A stretch of DNA of 64,000 nt, from NCBI RefSeq assembly GCF_900249755.1, contig NZ_LT976853.1, positions 676,207-740,206 on the forward strand, written 5' to 3'. Positions 26,364-35,053 of this stretch are shown piece after piece; the stretch's first letter is position 1; the number at the start of each line of letters is the position of its first letter. The DNA comes from Cupriavidus taiwanensis. GTDB taxonomy: Bacteria; Pseudomonadota; Gammaproteobacteria; Burkholderiales; Burkholderiaceae. The position numbers and the translations under genes are program-made. The notes under the pieces were generated by a model. It was not told where the DNA came from. It was given only the letters and a program-made list of their open reading frames with translations, and searched no databases.

Positions 26364-27322
26364 GACGCCTCCCTGGCCTTGCGCGCCGCCATGTTGTCTT
26401 CGGCCCCGCTCATCATGTGGATGAACACGTCTTCCAGGCTGGTCTGGGTCGGTTCGATGCGCCGGCCCGGGCCGGCCAGCCGCGCCAGGGTGTCGGCCAG
26501 CGCCTGCGCATCGCGTCCGGTCACGTGCAGCGCGGTGCCGAAGGCCACGGTCTGCTCCACGCCCGGCGCGCCCTGCAGCTGCGCCGACAGCGCCGCGAGG
26601 TCGTCGCCCGCCACGCTCCAGGTCGACAGCCGCTGGCTTGCCACCACTTCATCGGCGGTGCCCTGCGCCAGCAGCGTGCCGTAGGCGATATAGGCAAGCT
26701 TGTGGCAGCGCTCGGCCTCGTCCATGTAGTGCGTGCTGACCAGCACCGAGATGCCGCGCGCGGCCAGCTGGTGCAGCTGCTCCCAGAAGTCGCGCCGGGC
26801 CTTGGGGTCGACGCCGGCGGTGGGTTCGTCGAGCAGCAGCAGTTCGGGCTGGTGCAGCAGGCAGGCCGCCAGCGCCAGGCGCTGCTTCCAGCCGCCCGAC
26901 AGCGCCCCGGCCAGCTGCGCCGAGCGCGACTGCAGGCCCAGGTCTTCGAGCGCGCGCTCGACCGCCTCGCGCCGGTTGGGCATGCCGTACACGCGCGCGA
27001 CAAAGTCCAGGTTCTCGCGGATCGACAGGTCTTCCCAGTACGAGAACTTCTGCGTCATATAGCCGACGCGGCGCTTGATCTCGTCGGACTGGGTCAGGAT
27101 GTCGTAGCCCAGGCAGGTGCCGGTGCCGGAGTCAGGCGTCAGCAGCCCGCACATCATGCGGATCGAGGTGGTCTTGCCGCTGCCGTTGGGACCGAGGAAG
27201 CCGAAGATCTCGCCGCGCGCCACCTGCATGCTGAGGTCGTTGACCACGTGCTTGTCGCCGAAGTGCTTGTTCAGCCCGCGCACGTCGATGGCGAGGCCGT
27301 TACCGTTGGCGGTCGGGTTCAT
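26360..27322 (-). CDS. ABC transporter ATP-binding protein (ABC-2 exporter)
   Basis: 320-residue ATPase. Walker A is GPNGSGKTTS (near residue 45), Q-loop YMTQKFSYWEDLSI, signature LSGGWKQRLALA (Trp where LSGGQ has Gln), Walker B LLLLDEPTAGVDP, switch His in STHYMDEAERC. A C-terminal regulatory tail ends SLEDVFIHMM. It drives the adjacent ABC-2 permease. Starts and stops overlap by 4 bp with both the HlyD gene and the permease gene. Confidence 0.94.
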   Translation of the reverse strand: MNPTANGNGLAIDVRGLNKHFGDKHVVNDLSMQVARGEIFGFLGPNGSGKTTSIRMMCGLLTPDSGTGTCLGYDILTQSDEIKRRVGYMTQKFSYWEDLSIRENLDFVARVYGMPNRREAVERALEDLGLQSRSAQLAGALSGGWKQRLALAACLLHQPELLLLDEPTAGVDPKARRDFWEQLHQLAARGISVLVSTHYMDEAERCHKLAYIAYGTLLAQGTADEVVASQRLSTWSVAGDDLAALSAQLQGAPGVEQTVAFGTALHVTGRDAQALADTLARLAGPGRRIEPTQTSLEDVFIHMMSGAEDNMAARKAREAS

Positions 27323-28290
27323 TGCCGCACCACTTCCACTGGCTGGCCGGGCCGCAGCTTGGGCGCATCGGCGGCCGACGGGCGCGCTTCGACCAGGAAC
27401 ACCAGCTTGCGCCGGGTCTCGTTGCTGTAGATCACCGGCGGCGTGTATTCGGCCTCGTTGGCGACATAGCTGATGGTGGCGGCCACCGGCGCGGCACAGC
27501 CGTCGCAGCGCACCTGCACCGCCTGGCCGTTGCGCAGCGCGCCGACCACGGTTTCCGGAACATAGAAGCGCACCTTGACGTTGCCCGGCGGCAGCATGCG
27601 CACCACCGGGCTGCCGGCCGGCACCCATTCGCCCAGCCGGTAGGGCATGTCGTAGACCAGCCCGGCCTGCGTGGCGGCAACCGTCTTGCGCGACAGCTTC
27701 CATTGCGCCTGCGCCAGCGCCGCGCGTGCGGCGGCCACTTGCGCGGCCTGGGCGGCCTGCTGCGCCTCGCGTCCCGGCAGCCGCGCCACGTCGATATCGC
27801 GCTGCAGCTCGCGCACGCGCGCGGCGTCGCTGCTGGCCTGCGCGCGCGATTCGTCCAGCTGCGCCTGGGCGATGCCGCCGATCTCGTACTGGCGCTGGTC
27901 GCGCCGCAGCGCCGCCGCGCTGCGCTGCGCCTGGGCCTGCGCCTGCGCCAGCTGGGCGCGGCTGACTTCGACTTCGACCGGGCGCTTGCCGGTCTTCAGG
28001 TCCTGCAGCGTGGCTTCGGCGGCGCGCAGCTGGTCTTCGGCCTGCTGGCGCGCGGCGCGCTCGTCGTCGGCTTCGAGCGCGAACAGCGCGGCGCCCTGGC
28101 CGACCTGCTGGCCGCGCTGCACCGACAGCGCATCGAGGCGCCCGGCGAAGGGCGACGCCACGCTGACGAATTCGCCTTCGACGTAGCCTTGCCAGCTATC
28201 GGTGCGCGGGTTGCCGCAAGCGGCGACCAGCAGGGCGGCCAGCAGCGCCGTGCACGGCAACGAGGGGCGGGTGGAAGCAGCGTGGTTCAT
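27319..28290 (-). CDS. HlyD/YbhG-type periplasmic adaptor (lipoprotein-like)
   Basis: 323-residue membrane-fusion protein. Signal sequence with lipobox-like LLVAACG (Cys26). A biotinyl-lipoyl-like half is seen at GYVEGEFVSVASPFAGRLDALSVQRGQQV. A long alpha-hairpin rich in Ala, Gln and Arg spans about residues 85-205. The closing lipoyl half is AGLVYDMPYRLGEWVPAGSPVV, followed by a beta-barrel. It links the ABC-2 permease to the outer-membrane channel. The ATG overlaps the TetR stop (ATGA). Confidence 0.92.
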   Translation of the reverse strand: MNHAASTRPSLPCTALLAALLVAACGNPRTDSWQGYVEGEFVSVASPFAGRLDALSVQRGQQVGQGAALFALEADDERAARQQAEDQLRAAEATLQDLKTGKRPVEVEVSRAQLAQAQAQAQRSAAALRRDQRQYEIGGIAQAQLDESRAQASSDAARVRELQRDIDVARLPGREAQQAAQAAQVAAARAALAQAQWKLSRKTVAATQAGLVYDMPYRLGEWVPAGSPVVRMLPPGNVKVRFYVPETVVGALRNGQAVQVRCDGCAAPVAATISYVANEAEYTPPVIYSNETRRKLVFLVEARPSAADAPKLRPGQPVEVVRQ

Positions 28291-29024
28291 GCGGACTCCG
28301 GGGAATGCCTGGCCGTGCGGCCCTTCCTTGCGGCGGCGCCCGCGCGCGTCGTCGGGCCCGCGGCAGCCGGTGCAGCCGCCAGCCCATGCGTCAGCAGCGC
28401 CGTGACATGGCGCACCAGCGCGTCGGTATCGACCGCGTCGGCGCCGGGCAGCCGGCGCCAGATATGCGTGGTGGCCAGCGGCAGCAGCGTCAGCCCGATC
28501 AGCGACGGCACCACCAGCGCCGGCTCCAGTCCGGGATTGAGCTGCCCGCGCGCAATGGCCGCCGCCAGCGGCGCCGTCAGCGCGCCGGCGCGTTCCAGCG
28601 CAAAGCGCCTGAGCACGCGCTCGCGCAGCGCGCCGTCGTCGCTGGCCACTTCGCGGATCCACAGGCCCGGAAACCACGGCGCTTCGGCCACGGCGCGGAT
28701 CAGCCGGGTGGCGATGCCGACCAGCATCGCCAGCGGCTCGTCGCCGGGCTGGCTGCCGGCAAAGAAGCGCGCCACCAGCGGCTGCACTTTCTCTTCGATC
28801 ACCGCATCGAGCAGCTGGTCGCGGTCGCCGAAGTAGTAATGCACCAGTGCCGGGGTCACGCCGGCCAGCGCGGCGATCGCCTTGACCGGGGTGCCGGCGA
28901 TGCCCTGCCGCGAGAACAGCTCGGTGGCCGCGTCGAGAATGCGCTCGCGCTGGCCCGGCTGGCCCGCCGCCGGTCGGCCCGGGCTGCGCCGGGGCGGTTT
29001 GGAGGGCGCGGGTTTGCGGGGCAT
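28287..29024 (-). CDS. TetR family transcriptional regulator (CerR/YbiH-like)
   Basis: 245-residue regulator and first gene of the efflux operon. The N-terminal TetR helix-turn-helix (about 25-75) contains RERILDAATELFSRQGIAGTPVKAIAALAGVTPALVHYYFGDRDQLL. The ligand domain is followed by an Arg/Ala-rich tail. A perfect inverted repeat (ATTAATT-N8-AATTAAT) in the AT-rich region 35-56 bp upstream of the ATG is a plausible autoregulatory operator. An inducer cannot be inferred. Confidence 0.92.
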   Translation of the reverse strand: MPRKPAPSKPPRRSPGRPAAGQPGQRERILDAATELFSRQGIAGTPVKAIAALAGVTPALVHYYFGDRDQLLDAVIEEKVQPLVARFFAGSQPGDEPLAMLVGIATRLIRAVAEAPWFPGLWIREVASDDGALRERVLRRFALERAGALTAPLAAAIARGQLNPGLEPALVVPSLIGLTLLPLATTHIWRRLPGADAVDTDALVRHVTALLTHGLAAAPAAAGPTTRAGAAARKGRTARHSPESA

Positions 29025-29049
29025 GGGTCGGTCAGCGGAGGGCGTGTGT

Positions 29050-29086
29050 TGGTCTTATATTAATTTTTGCGTTAATTAATTCAAGG
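29050..29086 (-). promoter_or_regulatory. AT-rich promoter/operator of the tetR-efflux operon
   Basis: A strikingly AT-rich patch in GC-rich DNA. It carries the perfect 7-bp inverted repeat ATTAATT (29059-29065) / AATTAAT (29074-29080) with an 8-bp spacer, a typical size for a TetR operator. On the minus strand TTGAAT and TAATAT, 16 bp apart, overlap it and could be the -35 and -10 boxes. Confidence 0.6.
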
Positions 29087-29193
29087 GCGGTTACAACTCG
29101 GCCGGGCGCGAGGGTGGCGGGGTCGGGAGGATGTATCGGGGGGATTTTCTTGACCGGGCTAGCAAGCAGCGTTGCCGCGGCAAATACCGCAAG

Positions 29194-29331
29194 CCGGTCC
29201 CCTCTCCCGCTTGCGGGAGAGGGTTAGGGTGAGGGGCGGGCGCGTCGCAGCCTGATGCCGCTTGTCGCGAGGCAAGCGCCTGGCCCTCACCCCCGGCCCC
29301 TCTCCCGCGGGCGGGAGAGGGGAGCAAACCG
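29194..29331. repeat. Dispersed palindromic repeat, copy 1
   Basis: Two GC-rich hairpins facing each other: CCCTCTCCCGC-TT-GCGGGAGAGGG (29200-29223) and CCCCTCTCCCGC-GG-GCGGGAGAGGGG (29297-29322). The flanking AGGGTGAGGGG and CCCTCACCCCC stretches also pair, so the whole 138-bp unit is one imperfect palindrome of REP/BIME style. Confidence 0.9.
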
Positions 29332-29446
29332 GCAGCAATCACGGTTACAACTCGGCCGGGCGCGAGGGTGCCGGGGTCGGGAGGATGTATCGGGGGGATT
29401 TTCTTGACAGGGCTAGCAAGCAGCGTTGCCGCGGCAAATACCGCAA

Positions 29447-29584
29447 GCCGGTCCCCTCTCCCGCTTGCGGGAGAGGGTTAGGGTGAGGGGCGGGCGCGTC
29501 GCAGCCTGATGCCGCTTGTCGCAAGGCAAGCGCCTGGCCCTCACCCCCGGCCCCTCTCCCGCGAGCGGGAGAGGGGAGCAAACC
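29447..29584. repeat. Dispersed palindromic repeat, copy 2
   Basis: The same two-hairpin unit as copy 1, shifted by 253 bp as part of the tandem duplication. Small differences in the second hairpin (GAGCGGG for GGGCGGG). Confidence 0.9.
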
Positions 29585-29614
29585 GGCAGCAGTCGAGCCT
29601 GCTACCAGCGCCTT

Positions 29615-30448
29615 TTACTGCCGCGCATTCCGCTTGTTATCCGGCCACGCCGTATTGAAGTTGGTGCGGAACGGATTGATATCCAGCCCGCCACGCCGCG
29701 TGTAGCGCGCATACACCGCCAGCTTGACCGGCTTGCACTGGCGCATCACGTCCATGAAGATGCGCTCGACGCATTGCTCGTGGAACTCGTTGTGGTTGCG
29801 GAACGAGATCAGGTACTTGAGCAGGCCTTCCTGGTTGATCGGCGCACCCACGTAGCGGATCTGCACGCTGCCCCAGTCGGGCTGGCCGGTGACCAGGCAG
29901 TTGGACTTGAGCAGGTGCGACACCAGCGTTTCTTCCACCGGCGTTTCTTGCTGGTCGGCGCTGAGCAGTTCCGGCGCGGGCTCGTAGCGGTCCACCTCGA
30001 TGTCGAGGCGGTCCAGCAGCAGGCCGTCGAGCTCGCCCATCTTCTGCGTGCCCAGTTCGGCCTCGGTCACCAGCCGCACCTGCACAGTGCCGCCGGTGGC
30101 TTCGGACAGGTCGTGGTGCAGCAGCTGCTGCAGCGCTTCCGGCGAAGCGATCCGGGTCTGGTTGAACGAGTTCAGGTAGAGCTTGAACGACTTGGACTCG
30201 ATGATGCTGGGCGTGTCCGACGGGATGATGAAGGTCGCCAGCGCGACCTGCGGCTTGCCCTTCAGGTTCAGCCACGACAGTTCGTACGCGTTCCAGATGT
30301 CGACGCCGAAGAACGGCACCGGCTTGCCCTCGGGCAGGCCGATCTCGGTGCGCTTGGGCTGGCGCGGGATCGGGAACAGCAGGGTGGCGTCGTACTCGGT
30401 CTTGTAGGCCGAGGGCTTGCCCAGCGGCGAGTGTTCGGGAAGGCTCAT
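29615..30448 (-). CDS. queF: NADPH-dependent 7-cyano-7-deazaguanine reductase (QueF, type II)
   Basis: 277 residues, the length of the two-domain (type II) enzyme. It reduces preQ0 to preQ1 in queuosine tRNA modification. The QueF motif [14 protein letters not shown] is at 84-97. The catalytic cysteine is C184 and the proton donor D191 in [13 protein letters not shown]. The substrate-binding F222-H223-E224 lies in the C-terminal domain. ATG 30448 follows a GA-rich site; an upstream ATG at 30472 would add eight residues. It lies 29 bp downstream of ilvA; other queuosine genes are not in the window. Confidence 0.96.
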   Translation of the reverse strand: MSLPEHSPLGKPSAYKTEYDATLLFPIPRQPKRTEIGLPEGKPVPFFGVDIWNAYELSWLNLKGKPQVALATFIIPSDTPSIIESKSFKLYLNSFNQTRIASPEALQQLLHHDLSEATGGTVQVRLVTEAELGTQKMGELDGLLLDRLDIEVDRYEPAPELLSADQQETPVEETLVSHLLKSNCLVTGQPDWGSVQIRYVGAPINQEGLLKYLISFRNHNEFHEQCVERIFMDVMRQCKPVKLAVYARYTRRGGLDINPFRTNFNTAWPDNKRNARQ

Positions 30449-30477
30449 GGGGCGCTCGGCGGAAATCGGCACAGCAA

Positions 30478-32016
30478 TCAGGACAGGAACAGCTTGTACA
30501 CCGGATTGTCGGTCTCGTCCCAGTGTACGTAACCCAGCGTCGAAAGGAAGGCGCGGAAGGCGCGCTTCTCGTTCTTCGGCACCTGGATGCCGACCAGGAT
30601 GTTGGACGTGTCCGCGCCCTGGTTGCGGTAGTGGAACAGGCTGATGTTCCAGTTCGGGGCCATGCTCGACAGGAACTTCATCAGCGCGCCCGGGCGCTCG
30701 GGGAATTCGAAGCGGTACAGCAGCTCGTCATGCGCCAGCGCCGAGCGCCCGCCCACCATGTAGCGGATATGCTGCTTGGCGAGTTCGTCGTTGGACAGGT
30801 CCAGCGTGTCGAAGCCATGCTTGCGGAAGCTGGCGGCGATCTTGTCGTTCTCGGCGCGGCTGGCGATCTGCACGCCGACGAAGATATGCGCCATGCTGGT
30901 GTCGGCGATGCGGTAGTTGAACTCGGTCACGCTGCGCGTGCCGACCAGCTCGCAGAAGCGCTTGAAGCTGCCGCGCTCTTCCGGGATGGTCACGGCGAAC
31001 ACCGCTTCGCGCGCCTCGCCCACCTCGGCGCGTTCGGCGACGAAGCGCAGCCGGTCGAAGTTCATGTTGGCGCCGCAGGCGATCGCCACCAGATGCTGGC
31101 CCTTGAGCTTCTCGCGCTCGGCGTACGCCTTCAGCCCCGCCACCGCCAGCGCGCCGGCCGGCTCGAGGATGCTGCGGGTGTCCTGGAACACGTCCTTCAC
31201 GCCCGCGCAGATCGCGTCGGTATCGACCAGAATGATGTCGTCGACCAGCTCGCGCGTGATGCGGAAGGTCTCCTTGCCGACCAGCCTGACCGCGGTGCCG
31301 TCCGAGAACAGGCCCACTTCCTTCAGTTCGATGCGCTTGCCGGCATCGACCGAGCGCTTCATCGCGTCCGAGTCCACGGTCTGCACGCCGATCACCTTGA
31401 TCTCCGGGCGCACCGCCTTGATGTAGGCGGCGATGCCCGAGATCAGCCCGCCGCCGCCGATGGCGACGAACACGGCGTGGATCGGGCCCGGGTGCTGGCG
31501 CAGGATTTCCATGGCGATGGTGCCCTGGCCGGCGATCACCTCGGGGTCGTCGAACGGGTGGATGAAGGTCAGCTTGTGCTTTTTCTCCAGCACCGCGGCG
31601 TGGTTGTACGCGTCGCTGTAGGACTCGCCGTGCAGCACGATCTCGACCCACTGGCCGCCGCGCTCGCGCACGGCGTCGATCTTCACCTGCGGCGTGGTCA
31701 CCGGCATGGCGATGATGGCCTTCGATTGCAGCCGCGCCGCCGCCAGCGCCACGCCCTGCGCGTGGTTGCCGGCCGATGCGGCGATCACGCCGCGCCTGAG
31801 TTCTTCCGGCGACAGCGAGGCCATCTTGTTGTACGCGCCGCGCAGCTTGAAGGAGAAGACCGGCTGGGTATCCTCGCGCTTGAACCAGACCGAATTGCCG
31901 GTGCGGGCCGACAACCGGTGCGCGTAGGTCAGTTCGGTCTCCTGCGCCACGTCATAGACCTTGGCGGTCAGGATCTTCTTCAGGTAATCGGGTCGGGCGG
32001 CGGACTGGCGGGTCAT
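30478..32016 (-). CDS. ilvA: Threonine ammonia-lyase, biosynthetic (IlvA)
   Basis: 512 residues, the length of the allosteric biosynthetic enzyme that makes 2-oxobutanoate for isoleucine. The PLP lysine is K57 in [10 protein letters not shown]. The phosphate-binding glycine loop is [10 protein letters not shown]. The C-terminal third has two ACT-like regulatory domains ([19 protein letters not shown] and [17 protein letters not shown]) expected to bind isoleucine and valine. Divergent from otsB. An open extension to 32190 looks non-coding. Confidence 0.95.
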   Translation of the reverse strand: MTRQSAARPDYLKKILTAKVYDVAQETELTYAHRLSARTGNSVWFKREDTQPVFSFKLRGAYNKMASLSPEELRRGVIAASAGNHAQGVALAAARLQSKAIIAMPVTTPQVKIDAVRERGGQWVEIVLHGESYSDAYNHAAVLEKKHKLTFIHPFDDPEVIAGQGTIAMEILRQHPGPIHAVFVAIGGGGLISGIAAYIKAVRPEIKVIGVQTVDSDAMKRSVDAGKRIELKEVGLFSDGTAVRLVGKETFRITRELVDDIILVDTDAICAGVKDVFQDTRSILEPAGALAVAGLKAYAEREKLKGQHLVAIACGANMNFDRLRFVAERAEVGEAREAVFAVTIPEERGSFKRFCELVGTRSVTEFNYRIADTSMAHIFVGVQIASRAENDKIAASFRKHGFDTLDLSNDELAKQHIRYMVGGRSALAHDELLYRFEFPERPGALMKFLSSMAPNWNISLFHYRNQGADTSNILVGIQVPKNEKRAFRAFLSTLGYVHWDETDNPVYKLFLS

Positions 32017-32324
32017 GGTCTCGGGGCTGGCCGGCGCGCGCGCGGCGGCGCGCAAAAAAGCCGGGAAATTCTGGCGGAAACCGTCAATGATAAAGGATGC
32101 CGGCCTGGCGCACCCCGGCCGGGAGGCCCGGCCGCCGCCTGGCGACGACCGCGGCGATGTCGAAATCTCGCTGGGGGAGTGGCTCAGCATTCACTCGCGG
32201 CGGGGCCGGAAACGCGGGCGGCCGTGGCTGGCGCCGGACTTGCATCGGCCCCGGGTTGCGCTTGCGCCATGTAGGACGGCGCCCGGTGGACGCCGGTCAA
32301 AACGACGTGTTACGGTGTAACGCG
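32017..32324. promoter_or_regulatory. Divergent ilvA-otsB intergenic region with inverted repeat at otsB start
   Basis: 308 bp. A 5-bp inverted repeat GTTAC-GGT-GTAAC (32309-32321) sits three bases before the otsB ATG, where the ribosome-binding site should be. No Shine-Dalgarno sequence is visible. The hairpin may limit or regulate otsB initiation, or be an operator. No -35/-10 pair is convincing in the rest. Confidence 0.4.
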
Positions 32325-33125
32325 ATGCCACAGCTACCGCTAATCGAACCCAATACCGCCCTGTTTCTCGACTTCGACGGCACGCTGGCCGACCTGGCCC
32401 CGCGGCCCGAACTGGTGCAGGTCGAACCAGAACTGGTCGGCACGCTGCGCACGCTGTACCAGCGGCTGGACGGCGCGCTGGCCGTCATCTCCGGGCGCCC
32501 GATCGTCGAACTCGACTACTTCCTGCAACCGCTGCAATTGCCGGCCGCCGGCATCCACGGCGCCGAATTCCGCACCGACGGCGGCATGGTGTCCAAGACC
32601 CCGGCCCCGGGGCTCGAGCCCCTGATTCCCCACCTGGAAGCGCTGGTGCGCGCCTACCCGGCGCTGCGGCTGGAGCGCAAGTCGGTCGCGGTCGCGATCC
32701 ACTACCGGCAGGCGCCCGAGCTGGCCGGCATCGTCGATGCCGCGGTCACTGACGTATTGCGCCATGCCGTCGGCCTGGAAGCGCTGCCGGGCAAGATGGT
32801 GGTCGAGATCAAGCCGGCCGGCGTCGACAAGGGCGATGCCATCGCGGCCTTCATGAAGGCCGCGCCCTTTGCCGAGCGCGTGCCGCTGTTTGCCGGCGAC
32901 GACCTGACCGACGAGCCCGGCTTCGCCGCGGTGCGCAAGCTGGGCGGGCTGGGCGTGCTGGTGGGCCAGCGCGAGACCGTCGCCGCCGTCAGCGTGCCCG
33001 GTCCGGCGGCGCTGCGCAGCTGGCTGCACCGTTCGGCGCATGCGCTGGCGTCATCCGCCGGCGCACCGCGCGCCGTGCCCCACGAGGCCGGGCCAGGCCG
33101 GGGCCGGCGCCCAACGACATCGTAA
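32325..33125 (+). CDS. otsB: Trehalose-6-phosphate phosphatase
   Basis: 266 residues of HAD superfamily. The nucleophile motif is FLDFDGTLADLAP (D16 nucleophile, D18 acid/base). VISGRP is motif II and AGDDLTDEPGF the metal-binding motif. It removes phosphate from trehalose-6-phosphate made by OtsA. The C-terminal 25 residues are Arg/Pro-rich. No Shine-Dalgarno is seen; ATG 32325 is chosen from the conserved N-terminus. The GH15 gene starts 13 bp after the stop, so otsB, GH15 and otsA form one operon. Confidence 0.94.
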   Translation: MPQLPLIEPNTALFLDFDGTLADLAPRPELVQVEPELVGTLRTLYQRLDGALAVISGRPIVELDYFLQPLQLPAAGIHGAEFRTDGGMVSKTPAPGLEPLIPHLEALVRAYPALRLERKSVAVAIHYRQAPELAGIVDAAVTDVLRHAVGLEALPGKMVVEIKPAGVDKGDAIAAFMKAAPFAERVPLFAGDDLTDEPGFAAVRKLGGLGVLVGQRETVAAVSVPGPAALRSWLHRSAHALASSAGAPRAVPHEAGPGRGRRPTTS

Positions 33126-33138
33126 GGGAGAACCCGTC

Positions 33139-35004
33139 GTGATCCATCCGAGCAGCCCCGGAGAACTGGGCAAGCCGTCGAGCGAAGGCGTCAACCGCAC
33201 CGTGGACGGCGGCACGCGCTTCGCCAACCCGTCGCTGTCGCTAGGCATGATCGGCAACTGCGCGATCTCGGCGCTGGTCGACTGCCGCGGCCGCATCGTC
33301 TGGTCGTGCCTGCCGCGCTTCGACGGCGACCCGGTGTTCAACGCCTTGCTCGACCCGAGCGAGAACGCCGGCCATTTCTCGATCGAGATCGAGGACTTCC
33401 ATTCGTCGCGGCAGTGGTATGAGCCCAATACCGCGGTGCTGCGCACGCGGCTGACGGACACCCATGGCAACTGCCTGGAGATCACCGACTTCGCGCCGCG
33501 CTTCTTCCGGCTCGGGCGCTATTTCCGCCCGACCACGCTGATCCGCCGCATCCGCCCGGTGCGCGGCGCGCCGCGCGTGCGCGTGGTGGTGGCGCCGCGC
33601 TTCGAATGGGGCCGCAAGGCGCCGCAGACCACGCGCGGCAGCAGCCACGTGCGCTACATCGGCGACGACATGACGCTGCGCATGACCACCGACGCACCGA
33701 TGGCCTACGTGCTGTCGCACACGCCGTTCCTGGTCACGCGCGGGTACAACTTCATCCTGGGCCCCGACGAAACGCTCACGCACGGCGTGGAAGAGACCGC
33801 GCGCGACTTCGAGCAGGAAACCACCGCCTACTGGCGCCTGTGGAGCCGCCGGCTGGCGGTGCCGCGCGAATGGCAGGACGCGGTGATCCGCGCCGCCATC
33901 ACGCTGAAGATGTCGCTGTTCGAAGAGACCGGCGCCATCGTCGCGGCCATGACCACCAGCATTCCGGAAGCGCCGGGCAGCGGCCGCAACTGGGACTACC
34001 GCTTCTGCTGGCTGCGCGATGCGTTTTTCGTGGTGCGCGCGCTCAACAGCCTGTCCGAGGTCGGCACCATGGAGGACTACCTGCGCTGGCTGTCCAACGT
34101 GGTGATGCAGTCGCAGGACGGCCATATCCAGCCGCTGTACGGCATCGGCCTGGAGCGCGAGCTGCCCGAAAGCATGCTCGACCACCTGCCCGGATACCGC
34201 GGCATGGGGCCGGTGCGCGTGGGCAACCAGGCGCAGGAGCACTTCCAGCATGACGTCTACGGCAACGTCGTGCTGGGCGCGGCGCAGGCCTTCCATGACC
34301 ACCGGCTGCTGCATCGCGGCGGCCCGGCCGAGTTCGCCCGCCTGGAAACGGTGGGCGAGCAGGCGGTGCGGGTGTTCGGCACGCCCGACGCCGGCATGTG
34401 GGAGCTGCGCACGCGGGCGCGGGTGCATACCTCGTCGGCACTGATGAGCTGGGCCGCCTGCGACCGCCTCGCCAAGGTCGCCGAGAAGCTGGTGCTGCCC
34501 GAGCGCGCCGCGTACTGGCACGGCCACGCCCAGCGCATGAAGGAACGCATCCTGGCCGAGTCGTGGAGCGAATCGCGCCAGGCCTTTGCCGAGAGCTTCG
34601 GCGGGCGCGAGCTGGACGCCAGCGTGCTGCTGATGGCCGAGGTCAACTTCATCGACCCGCGCGACCCGCGCTTTATCGCCACCGTCAAGGCGCTGGAGAC
34701 CACGCTGTGCGATGGCCCCTATATGCGCCGCTACGAGGCCCCTGACGATTTCGGCAGGCCCGAGACCGCGTTCAATATCTGCACCTTCTGGCGCATCGAC
34801 GCGCTCGCGCGCATCGGCCGACGCGACGAGGCGCGCGAGATCTTCGAGGCCATGCTGGCCGCGCGCAACCCGCTCGGGCTGCTCTCGGAAGACACCCATC
34901 CGGTCACCGGCGAGATGTGGGGCAACTTCCCGCAGACCTATTCGATGGTCGGCCTGATCAATGGCGCGATGCGGCTGTCGGCGCCGTGGGACACCGTGAT
35001 CTGA
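33139..35004 (+). CDS. Glycoside hydrolase family 15 protein (glucoamylase/trehalase-like)
   Basis: 621 residues. An N-terminal beta-sandwich domain (GNCAISALVDCRGRIVWSCLPRFDGDPVFN) is followed by an (alpha/alpha)6 barrel. GRNWDYRFCWLRDAFFVVRAL lines the active site, MWELRTRARVHTSSALMSW carries the probable general-acid glutamate, and LLSEDTHPVTGEMWGNFPQTYS matches the catalytic-base region. GH15 members hydrolyse alpha-glucans or trehalose. Sitting between otsB and otsA, it may act on trehalose or glycogen-derived substrates (inference). The start is GTG 33139, with AAGGGAG nine bases upstream. Confidence 0.93.
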   Translation: MIHPSSPGELGKPSSEGVNRTVDGGTRFANPSLSLGMIGNCAISALVDCRGRIVWSCLPRFDGDPVFNALLDPSENAGHFSIEIEDFHSSRQWYEPNTAVLRTRLTDTHGNCLEITDFAPRFFRLGRYFRPTTLIRRIRPVRGAPRVRVVVAPRFEWGRKAPQTTRGSSHVRYIGDDMTLRMTTDAPMAYVLSHTPFLVTRGYNFILGPDETLTHGVEETARDFEQETTAYWRLWSRRLAVPREWQDAVIRAAITLKMSLFEETGAIVAAMTTSIPEAPGSGRNWDYRFCWLRDAFFVVRALNSLSEVGTMEDYLRWLSNVVMQSQDGHIQPLYGIGLERELPESMLDHLPGYRGMGPVRVGNQAQEHFQHDVYGNVVLGAAQAFHDHRLLHRGGPAEFARLETVGEQAVRVFGTPDAGMWELRTRARVHTSSALMSWAACDRLAKVAEKLVLPERAAYWHGHAQRMKERILAESWSESRQAFAESFGGRELDASVLLMAEVNFIDPRDPRFIATVKALETTLCDGPYMRRYEAPDDFGRPETAFNICTFWRIDALARIGRRDEAREIFEAMLAARNPLGLLSEDTHPVTGEMWGNFPQTYSMVGLINGAMRLSAPWDTVI

Positions 35005-35053
35005 GCCGGCGCGCGTGGCGGCACCAAGAACAAAGGACTGAAGAAAAACATCT

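Larger units (their letters stand above)
29089..29594. repeat. 253-bp tandem duplication carrying the palindromic repeat
   Basis: Two nearly identical copies, 29089-29341 and 29342-29594, differ at only about five visible positions. Each begins GGTTACAACTCGGCCGGGCG and ends with the dispersed palindromic element. The tandem fills the gap between tetR and queF. No gene is visible; the apparent short ORFs inside are hairpin translations. Confidence 0.95.

Noticed and set aside
29091..29581. Short open frames with LTPGPSPAxGRGEQ-type peptides
   Set aside because: These peptides are the translation of the palindromic repeat and recur wherever that repeat lies; they are not genes.
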